Source: a virus
Virus record (IMG/VR): IMGVR_UViG_3300020160_000096
Coordinates: 1-20,434 of that record
Reading direction: 5' to 3' (one strand)
Length of the DNA: 20,434 bases
Shown: in pieces, positions 12,305 through 18,457 of the stretch
Numbering within the stretch: position 1 is the stretch's first letter
How the letters are laid out: the number at the start of each line of letters is the position of its first letter
Position numbers and translations under genes: made by a program
Notes under the pieces: generated by a model
Told to the model about the DNA's origin: nothing
The model's input: only the letters and a program-made list of their open reading frames with translations
Databases searched by the model: none

Positions 12305-14113
12305 ATGGGGCGAAGTATGGAAAGTGTTATGCATGGCATAAAGGTTGACTACAACCGAGATAGTTTGTTTGACGAGTTGGGTAGAATTAGATTAAAAGAA
12401 AGTTACATGAAGGATGATGAGGTAAGTCCACAAGAAAGATTTGCCTTTGTCAGTAAAACATTTGGGAGTAATGAAGAACATGCGCAGAGATTATACGACT
12501 ACAGTAGCAATCATTGGCTCAGTTATTCTACTCCCATTCTTTCTTTTGGTCGCAGTAAGCGTGGTCTGCCTATATCATGCTTCCTTAATTATATTGAAGA
12601 TACAGCGGAGGGTCTAGTTGATAATCTATCTGAGACAAATTGGCTTAGTATGTTGGGCGGTGGTGTTGGGATTGGCTTTGGTATTCGTTCGGCTGACGAT
12701 AAAAGTACTGGAGTTATGCCTCATCTTAAAATGTATGATGCTTCCTCGCTGGCTTACAGGCAAGGAAGGACTCGTCGTGGCAGTTATGCTGCTTACTTGT
12801 CTATTGACCATCCAGACATTATAAATTTTCTAGAGATGCGCAAGCCAACAGGCGACCAAAATCTTAGAACATTAAATATGCACCATGGGATTAATATCCC
12901 TGATCGTTTCATGCAGATCATCGAAAATAGTATGCTTGATCCAGAAGCAGATGATAAGTGGGATTTAGTTGATCCAGCATCAAAAGAAATTCGTGAAACA
13001 GTTTCTGCAAAAGAACTCTGGCAACGCATTCTTGAAATGCGTATGATGACTGGTGAACCATACCTACATTTCATTGATGAATCAAATCGTAAGATGCCTC
13101 AACATTTGAAGGATCTTGGATTAAAAATCAATCAGTCTAATCTTTGCTCTGAAATCATTCTTCCAACTAATGAGAAGCGAACAGCTGTTTGTTGTTTATC
13201 ATCATTGAATTTGGAATACTATGATGAATGGAAAGATCATCCTTTATTCTTAAAAGATGTAGCTGAGATGCTCGATAATGTTCTCCAGTATTTTATTGAT
13301 CATGCACCATCTTCTATTAAACGTGCTAAGTATTCTGCACAACGTGAACGCAGCATTGGTATTGGTGCACTAGGTTGGCATGCCTATCTTCAAAAGAATA
13401 ATCTCCCATGGGAGTCTCCGATGTCTGTTGGTAGAAACAAGCAGATCTTCAAAACAATTAGGGAGAAATTAAATGCAGCGAATATTGAATTGGGCAAAGA
13501 GCGTGGAGAAGCACCAGATTGTGTGGGTACTGGATATAGGTTTAGTCATCTTATGGCTATTGCTCCCAATGCTTCTTCTTCCATTCTTATGGGGAATACT
13601 AGTCCTAGTATTGAACCTTACCGTGCCAATGCGTATCGACAAGATACTCTCTCAGGTTCTCACTTAAACAAGAATCGTTACCTTGATGTGGTTATTCAGA
13701 ATGAATCAAAAACTCATAAAGAAGGTTGGGCAGACGAAGTATGGTCTAGTATCATTGCGAATGATGGTTCAGTTCAGCACCTCGATTGGATGGACGAATG
13801 GACAAAAGATGTTTTCAAGACTTCTATGGAAATCGACCAGCGTTGGGTCGTTCAACATGCGTCCGACAGACAAGAATATATTGACCAAGCACAATCGTTG
13901 AATGTGTTCTTTAGACCAGATAGTCATATCAAATATATCCATGCTGTGCATTTCCAAGCATGGAAACAGGGATTGAAGACTATGTACTACTGTCGTAGTG
14001 ATAAGATCGCCAAAGCAGATAAAGTCTCTAAGCGTATCGAACGTGAGGTTATTAAAGAGATTGATCTTCATGCACTAACAGAAGGTAATGATTGTTTGGC
14101 ATGTGAAGGTTAA
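12305..14113 (+). CDS. nrdA: Class I ribonucleotide reductase large subunit NrdA, without ATP cone
   Basis: This 602-aa alpha subunit converts ribonucleoside diphosphates to deoxy forms with NrdB. The catalytic residues are in place: C92 (S-C-F-L-N, E. coli C225), N279/C281/E283 in N-L-C-S-E (N437/C439/E441), C296 in A-V-C-C-L-S (C462), Y561-Y562 in M-Y-Y-C (Y730/Y731) and the C-terminal C597-L-A-C600 pair for thioredoxin or glutaredoxin. E. coli NrdA and T4 NrdA are about 750-760 residues. Here the N-terminal ATP-cone that senses ATP/dATP is absent, and the protein starts near the substrate-domain core, so dATP shut-off is not expected. The start at 12305 is taken; the ATG at 12317 is an alternative, and no strong ribosome binding site decides between them. 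Confidence 0.95.
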   Translation: MGRSMESVMHGIKVDYNRDSLFDELGRIRLKESYMKDDEVSPQERFAFVSKTFGSNEEHAQRLYDYSSNHWLSYSTPILSFGRSKRGLPISCFLNYIEDTAEGLVDNLSETNWLSMLGGGVGIGFGIRSADDKSTGVMPHLKMYDASSLAYRQGRTRRGSYAAYLSIDHPDIINFLEMRKPTGDQNLRTLNMHHGINIPDRFMQIIENSMLDPEADDKWDLVDPASKEIRETVSAKELWQRILEMRMMTGEPYLHFIDESNRKMPQHLKDLGLKINQSNLCSEIILPTNEKRTAVCCLSSLNLEYYDEWKDHPLFLKDVAEMLDNVLQYFIDHAPSSIKRAKYSAQRERSIGIGALGWHAYLQKNNLPWESPMSVGRNKQIFKTIREKLNAANIELGKERGEAPDCVGTGYRFSHLMAIAPNASSSILMGNTSPSIEPYRANAYRQDTLSGSHLNKNRYLDVVIQNESKTHKEGWADEVWSSIIANDGSVQHLDWMDEWTKDVFKTSMEIDQRWVVQHASDRQEYIDQAQSLNVFFRPDSHIKYIHAVHFQAWKQGLKTMYYCRSDKIAKADKVSKRIEREVIKEIDLHALTEGNDCLACEG

Positions 14114-14115
14114 TA

Positions 14116-14655
14116 ATGTTAGAAGGTATAAATCAGTGGGACTCTTTCTTCTCAAAAGAAGAATATGATAATGTTGATAAAGAACTATTGAATCACGAAT
14201 GGGTTTTTGGTGCTAGTCCCAACAATAATTTACTTGAGGGAAACAGGGTAAGACAATTCTGGTATAAGGACTTAATGAAGTCTGACTATATTAAAGAGTT
14301 GTTTAAATTCAGAACAGAAGATTATCTAAATGCAGAAGTAGAGACAATGCGTCTCTACGCAAATGGACAATCACATGGAATGGCAGGACATATACATGAG
14401 GATGTTCCACCAGATGAACCTGGAATCTGTGGGAGTATAGTATATTTCTTTCAGGCTGATTGGAAACCAGAATATGGTGGACATTTAATCTTCTTATCAC
14501 CAGAAGATCCAAACCGAGTAATGTTATCAGTATTTCCGAGATCAAACTCTGCAGTTATATTTAACTCAAAGTTATCTCACATGGCATTTGATCCATCAGT
14601 ATATTGTACAAATCAAAGAATAAGCATAGCATATAAATTTAGGGTAAAAGAATGA
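14116..14655 (+). CDS. 2-oxoglutarate/Fe(II)-dependent oxygenase
   Basis: The 179-aa protein has the double-stranded beta-helix signature of the prolyl-hydroxylase-like 2OG-Fe(II) oxygenases. The iron ligands are H94-E-D96 in G-H-I-H-E-D and the distal H155 in S-K-L-S-H-M-A. R168 in N-Q-R-I-S-I-A-Y is the likely 2-oxoglutarate-binding Arg. Core strand residues S-I-V-Y-F-F, Y-G-G-H-L-I-F and S-A-V-I-F-N-S lie in the expected order. It sits between nrdA and nrdB, two bases after the former and overlapping the latter by ATGA, so it is co-expressed with them. The substrate is unknown: protein side chains, a nucleotide or a small molecule are all possible. Oxygenases of this type are common in cyanophages, which supports the family call. 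Confidence 0.85.
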   Translation: MLEGINQWDSFFSKEEYDNVDKELLNHEWVFGASPNNNLLEGNRVRQFWYKDLMKSDYIKELFKFRTEDYLNAEVETMRLYANGQSHGMAGHIHEDVPPDEPGICGSIVYFFQADWKPEYGGHLIFLSPEDPNRVMLSVFPRSNSAVIFNSKLSHMAFDPSVYCTNQRISIAYKFRVKE

Positions 14656-15644
14656 TAGCAAAAACAAAATCAAATCTAACAGATCAACGAACATATTTTA
14701 AACCATTTAATTATCCATGGGCTTATGACGCATGGCTAAAGCATGAACAAAGTCATTGGCTTCATACAGAAGTTCCAATGGCTGAAGACGTTAAAGACTG
14801 GAAAAAGAAACTAACTAATGAAGAAAAGCAGTTCCTCACAAATATCTTTCGTTTCTTTACACAGGGTGATATCGATGTGGCTGGTGGCTATGTTAATAAT
14901 TATCTACCTTACTTCCCTCAGCCTGAAATTCGTATGATGCTTATGGGGTTTGCTGCACGTGAAGCACTTCACATTGCTGCTTATTCTCATCTGATTGAAA
15001 CACTCGGAATGCCCGAATCAACTTACAATGAATTTCTTGAATATCAAGAGATGAGAGATAAGCATGATTACGTTACAGAATTAAGTTCCAAAAATGGAAC
15101 ATTGGCTTCAACTGCAACCCACATTGCCGTGTTCAGTGCTTTCACTGAAGGGATGCAGTTGTTCTCTTCATTCATCATGTTGTTGAATTTTCCACGCCAT
15201 GGTATTATGAAGGGTATGGGACAGATCGTTACTTGGTCTATTGTTGATGAAACGATGCATTCGGAGAATATGATTCGTTTGTTTAAAGAATTCATTAAAG
15301 AAAATAATGAAATCTGGAATGATGAACTTAAAGGAAAGATTTATACCATTGCTGAAAAGATGGTTGAACTTGAAGATAAATTTATCGATCTATGCTATGC
15401 CAATGGTGACATGCGTGAACTGTCAGCATCTGATGTTAAACAATACATTCGTTACATTGCAGATCGTAGATTAATTAGTCTCGGTATGAAAGGTATTTAC
15501 AAAGTTAAACGTAACCCACTACCATGGGTCGAAGAAATGATTAACGCACCAGTGCATGGTAACTTCTTTGAGAATCGTGTAACTGACTACGCTAAAGGTG
15601 CTTTATCTGGTAGCTGGAATGACGTATGGGGGAAAGCAGTATGA
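14652..15644 (+). CDS. nrdB: Class I ribonucleotide reductase small subunit NrdB
   Basis: The 330-aa beta subunit houses the diiron-tyrosyl radical cofactor used by NrdA. Iron ligands are visible: D73 or D75 in F-T-Q-G-D-I-D-V, E104 and H107 in R-E-A-L-H, E166 in T-E-G-M-Q, and E200 and H203 in D-E-T-M-H. The radical tyrosine position is filled by Y111 (E-A-L-H-I-A-A-Y), four residues after the His as in E. coli (Y122), so this is a Tyr-radical type. The N-terminal H-W-L-H-T-E-V-P-M-A-E-D is typical of the family. A T-Q-G-D-I-D-V-A-G-G-Y type helix differs from enterobacterial and T4 NrdB and suggests a marine-phage or alphaproteobacterial lineage (from memory). It overlaps its neighbours by ATGA on both sides. 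Confidence 0.95.
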   Translation: MIAKTKSNLTDQRTYFKPFNYPWAYDAWLKHEQSHWLHTEVPMAEDVKDWKKKLTNEEKQFLTNIFRFFTQGDIDVAGGYVNNYLPYFPQPEIRMMLMGFAAREALHIAAYSHLIETLGMPESTYNEFLEYQEMRDKHDYVTELSSKNGTLASTATHIAVFSAFTEGMQLFSSFIMLLNFPRHGIMKGMGQIVTWSIVDETMHSENMIRLFKEFIKENNEIWNDELKGKIYTIAEKMVELEDKFIDLCYANGDMRELSASDVKQYIRYIADRRLISLGMKGIYKVKRNPLPWVEEMINAPVHGNFFENRVTDYAKGALSGSWNDVWGKAV

Positions 15645-15790
15645 TAGTAAAACAATTTCATTGCAATCATTGTGATGCAGAAGGTAAGATTACCATAAAG
15701 GGTGACGACTTTAACTTTGAAGATATTGTCCACTGTCCGCTATGTAGTTCTGATATCTATGAAGAAGAAGGACTAGACGAGGACGAATAA
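15641..15790 (+). CDS. Small zinc-ribbon protein, 49 aa
   Basis: A short frame starts at the ATGA overlap with the nrdB stop and ends with TAA at 15788-15790. The product has two Cys pairs, C8-N-H-C11 and C32-P-L-C35, separated by about 20 residues, which is the layout of a zinc ribbon. It ends in an acidic tail (EEEGLDEDE). The region between contains alternating strands (KITIKGDDF). The coupling to nrdB, the intact Cys pairs and an ordinary codon pattern support a real gene despite its size. A redox or regulatory role linked to the reductase is possible but not shown. Confidence 0.75.
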   Translation: MIVKQFHCNHCDAEGKITIKGDDFNFEDIVHCPLCSSDIYEEEGLDEDE

Positions 15791-15808
15791 ATAGTCCACT
15801 ATGTGGAC
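15786..15808 (+). promoter_or_regulatory. Late-box-like element and hairpin enclosing a start codon
   Basis: AATAAATA at 15786-15793 resembles the T4 late box. It abuts a perfect 6-bp inverted repeat, GTCCAC (15794-15799) and GTGGAC (15803-15808), with the loop TAT. The ATG at 15801-15803 lies in the loop and the first base pair of the stem. No Shine-Dalgarno sequence is close; GAGG at about 15779-15782 is some 18 bases away. The hairpin could restrict translation in long transcripts, while a late transcript starting near 15799 would be almost leaderless and free of it. Confidence 0.45.
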
Positions 15809-16226
15809 ATTTGATAATAAAATCGTTGAAGAGTTACCTGAAAAATGTGTTGGCTTTGTTTATTTAATTACGAACAAAGCCAACAGTCGTATGTATGTAG
15901 GGAAGAAACTAGCAAAGTTTTCGAAAACATCCTACAAAATGGTCACATTAAAAAATGGGACTAAGAAACGAAAGAAAATCAAATCTAAGATAGATTCTGA
16001 TTGGTTAGATTATTATGGTTCCAGCGAAGAACTAAATAAAGATATACAGTCTCTGGGTAAGGAATCCTTTACTCGAGAGATTTTATTCTTTTGTCAATCA
16101 AAGGCTGAGTGTTCTTATATCGAGGCACGAGAGCAATTTGCAAGGAAAGTACTAGAGTCCGATGCATACTATAATGGACAGATATCTGTTCGAGTGCATG
16201 GATCTCATATAAAAAATAAACTATGA
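15801..16226 (+). CDS. GIY-YIG-like nuclease
   Basis: The 141-aa protein has G-F-V-Y21-L-I followed by M-Y-V-G34-K-K, the spacing of the GIY-YIG nuclease core. A later helix, S-Y-I-E-A-R-E-Q-F, can supply the metal-binding Glu. D-W-L-D-Y-Y-G-S and H-G-S-H at the C-terminus match a family I know from T4-like cyanophages, often labelled a putative endonuclease. GIY-YIG enzymes in T4 include the homing endonucleases I-TevI and SegA-G and the host-DNA-degrading endonuclease II (DenA). No separate DNA-binding domain is visible, so a DenA-like or repair role is as likely as homing. Its start lies in a hairpin, and its stop overlaps the next gene by ATGA. Confidence 0.7.
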   Translation: MWTFDNKIVEELPEKCVGFVYLITNKANSRMYVGKKLAKFSKTSYKMVTLKNGTKKRKKIKSKIDSDWLDYYGSSEELNKDIQSLGKESFTREILFFCQSKAECSYIEAREQFARKVLESDAYYNGQISVRVHGSHIKNKL

Positions 16227-17389
16227 CATATCTACTATTCGCAGTAGCATTATCCCTTTCAGCTGTTGCAGCATGGTACGCCATTGCTGGACTTTGCGCA
16301 ATTTTTGCTGCAGCAGTGATACCGATTGCCATTATGGGTTCGTTGTTAGAAGCAGCAAAACTTGTAGTTGCATCATGGCTTTATAGGAACTGGAAAGAAA
16401 TTCCAAAACTTATGAAGTCATATTTCACAGTATCATTATTAATTTTGATGATGTTAACTTCTATGGGTATTTTTGGTTTCTTATCAAAAGCCCATTTAGA
16501 TCAAGCAATACCAACAGGTGATGTTCAATCAAAGTTAGCTCTCATTGATGAGAAAATTAAAACCGAAAAGGAGAACATTAATGCAAGTCGTAAAGAACTT
16601 ACTCAACTCGATGCTCAAGTGGATCAAACCCTCAGCAGAACAACCGAAGCCAGTGGAGCCGATCGTTCCATCTCCATCCGTAGAGGACAGCAAAAAGACA
16701 GAGCCAGAATCCTCAACGAAATCGGTGCAGCGCAAACCAAGATCGCCAAGTACAACGAAGAACGTGCCCCGATCGCCAGCGAAGTCCGCAAAGTCGAAGC
16801 CGAAGTTGGTCCAATAAAATATATTGCAGCAGTATTGTATGGTGACAATCCTGATACTGATATTTTAGAGAAGGCTGTTCGTTTTGTTACGATGCTTATT
16901 GTGGTAGTGTTCGATCCATTGGCTGTATTATTGTTGATCGCAGCGAACTGGAATATGTCACGTGGTAATAAAAAAGAAATAATTGATGCTGGAACTTTAC
17001 CTGCTGAAGAACCACCACAAGAACATATTTTAAATATAGAAGATAATATTGAGTCTTCCGATAAAGTTACACCCATTCAGACCGATACTGTAACTGAAGA
17101 AGATCTTGCTGTAACAGAACAGACTCATACGAAAGATTGGGAGCCAGAGTTATTTAATACTCTCCCGAATACATATTCGACCCCTAAAGCAAACCACTTT
17201 ATGACAAGTGTTAGAGAATTTCTTAAACCGAATAGAGATACTGCTCCAGGAGTTTCAGTTAAGACTATTGAGTATGACTCTGCAGGAAGAAGAATGACTC
17301 CAGTGACTGAAGAAGAACGAGCAAAAACTATAGAAAAAGAAGTAGAAGATTTGCAACCTTCAGTCGGTAATCCGACCATTCCTAAATAA
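16223..17389 (+). CDS. Membrane protein with central coiled coil, conserved in T4-like phages
   Basis: This is a 388-aa protein. Hydrophobic segments lie at about residues 3-24, 25-50 and 66-87, and a fourth at about 217-240 (MLIVVVFDPLAVLLLIAANW). Between the third and fourth lies a long coiled coil (about 100-190: ALIDEKIKTEKENINASRKELTQLD split over several heptads). The block A-P-I-A-S-E-V-R-K-V-E-A-E-V-G-P-I-K-Y-I-A, then Y-G-D-N-P-D, is strongly conserved in aquatic T4-like phages by my recollection. The C-terminal 130 residues are hydrophilic and disordered-looking. Function is unknown. The topology suggests a coiled coil on one side of the inner membrane. The codons from about 16620 to 16815 are much richer in G and C than the rest of the gene. 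Confidence 0.7.
   Translation: MTYLLFAVALSLSAVAAWYAIAGLCAIFAAAVIPIAIMGSLLEAAKLVVASWLYRNWKEIPKLMKSYFTVSLLILMMLTSMGIFGFLSKAHLDQAIPTGDVQSKLALIDEKIKTEKENINASRKELTQLDAQVDQTLSRTTEASGADRSISIRRGQQKDRARILNEIGAAQTKIAKYNEERAPIASEVRKVEAEVGPIKYIAAVLYGDNPDTDILEKAVRFVTMLIVVVFDPLAVLLLIAANWNMSRGNKKEIIDAGTLPAEEPPQEHILNIEDNIESSDKVTPIQTDTVTEEDLAVTEQTHTKDWEPELFNTLPNTYSTPKANHFMTSVREFLKPNRDTAPGVSVKTIEYDSAGRRMTPVTEEERAKTIEKEVEDLQPSVGNPTIPK
17363..17388 (+). promoter_or_regulatory. Small hairpin and late-box-like element at the end of a gene
   Basis: GTCGG (17363-17367) and CCGAC (17372-17376) form a 5-bp stem with loop TAAT inside the last codons of the upstream gene. CCTAAATA at 17381-17388 resembles the late box and matches the element at 285-292 exactly; the next ATG (17420) is 31 bases beyond it. 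TAGGAA at 17407-17412 is a fair ribosome binding site. The promoter reading is inference. Confidence 0.3.
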
Positions 17390-17419
17390 TTTTATAATAA
17401 CTACAATAGGAATATTTCG

Positions 17420-17965
17420 ATGGCAGAAGTAAAACAACTATCTCGTTCTGAAAGAGAAGCGCAGATAAAAGACAAAGCAGGGATGGTAATCTGTATACTT
17501 GCAGCATTACTAGCCATAAACACATTAGTTGGTGGTTCAAATTCTAGTAAAATATTAAATAATACGATTGAAGCAAACAATACGTGGGCATTTTTTCAGG
17601 CAAAGTCTATTAAACAAACTTTAGCAGAAATGGCATATGACGATGCCGTTCGTTCTAATGACAAGAAAAAATCAGAAGCATTAAAAAGTAAGATTGACAG
17701 ATATGAATCCGATCCAAAAACTGGAGAGGGTAAAGTTGAATTGATGGCGAAGGCAAGAGGATTAGAAGCTGAACGAGCGGTAGCTAAACAGCGTAGTCCT
17801 TTTTATACTTACGCAGGCAGTTTATTACAAATAGCAATTGTTTTATTGACAGCTAGTATTCTAGCAGTTAATCAAAATATGTTTAAAGCCAGTGTTGTAG
17901 TCGGAGCACTTGGAGCCTTTATTATGTCACAAGCAGTTTGGTTATGGATTCCAATAACAATATAA
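17420..17965 (+). CDS. DUF4337-like membrane protein
   Basis: This is a 181-aa protein with a short charged N-terminus and a first membrane segment at about residues 20-38. A soluble helical domain follows and contains N-N-T-W-A-F-F-Q-A-K-S-I-K-Q-T, the signature I recognise for the DUF4337 family (bacterial, cyanobacterial and phage). Two further membrane segments lie at about 131-147 and 153-178. The central part (about 65-125) is charged and likely coiled. DUF4337 has no established function. The protein belongs to a run of four membrane or exported proteins, so envelope modification during infection is a reasonable but unproven idea. Confidence 0.75.
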   Translation: MAEVKQLSRSEREAQIKDKAGMVICILAALLAINTLVGGSNSSKILNNTIEANNTWAFFQAKSIKQTLAEMAYDDAVRSNDKKKSEALKSKIDRYESDPKTGEGKVELMAKARGLEAERAVAKQRSPFYTYAGSLLQIAIVLLTASILAVNQNMFKASVVVGALGAFIMSQAVWLWIPITI

Positions 17966-17980
17966 AAAAAGGTAATTCAA

Positions 17981-18454
17981 ATGTACAAAAAGATCGCTAC
18001 AGCGGTGCTTTTTGTTATGACTACATCTACTGCGATGGCAGATCCCATCGTTACTGACTCGACCTCAAGAAGCACCACAGACTCTAACTCTACTAGCACA
18101 ACTACAGTTAAGTCCCCACCCCCAACTGCTGTTGCACCAGCAGTTACCGTTATCAACTCTGATGTTTGCGCAGTAGGTGTATCTGGCGCAGCACAAACTC
18201 AAATCCTAGGTATCAGCTTTGGTTCTACCATGGTCGATAAAAATTGCGAACGATTAAAACTCGCTCGTGGCATTTACGACATGGGTATGAAAGTTGCTGC
18301 GGTTTCCATTATGTGTCAAGATGAACGAGTATTCTCAGCAATGATGAATGCTGGTACACCATGCCCAGTTGATGGTAAAATCGGTGAGTCTGCCAAAGAA
18401 ATTTGGGCAGCAGCACCAGATCGCCAACCACAGAAAGTTAAGAGCAAGGAATAA
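17981..18454 (+). CDS. Small secreted phage protein with conserved Cys residues
   Basis: The 157-aa precursor has a Sec signal peptide (MYKKIATAVLFVMTTSTAMA, cleavage before DP). A Ser/Thr-rich linker (about 25-45) and a Pro-rich stretch follow. The folded part carries four Cys: C63 in D-V-C-A-V-G-V, the Cys of N-C-E-R-L-K, that of I-M-C-Q-D-E-R and that of T-P-C-P-V-D-G-K-I-G-E. This Cys pattern with the block Y-D-M-G-M-K-V-A-A-V-S-I-M-C-Q-D recurs in T4-like phages from aquatic sources, as I recall. The Cys residues probably form disulphides in the periplasm. AAAGG at 17968-17972 is the ribosome binding site. No function is known. Confidence 0.75.
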   Translation: MYKKIATAVLFVMTTSTAMADPIVTDSTSRSTTDSNSTSTTTVKSPPPTAVAPAVTVINSDVCAVGVSGAAQTQILGISFGSTMVDKNCERLKLARGIYDMGMKVAAVSIMCQDERVFSAMMNAGTPCPVDGKIGESAKEIWAAAPDRQPQKVKSKE

Positions 18455-18457
18455 CCA

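Noticed and set aside
16545-16817. 90-aa basic frame on the + strand within the membrane-protein gene
   Set aside because: It coincides with the GC-rich patch, which lowers stop-codon frequency in all phases, and it lacks a convincing ribosome binding site. I keep it only as a point to check.
16624-17076. 150-aa minus-strand frame
   Set aside because: It is antisense to the coiled-coil gene and is explained by the same GC-rich patch; no minus-strand promoter or neighbour supports it.
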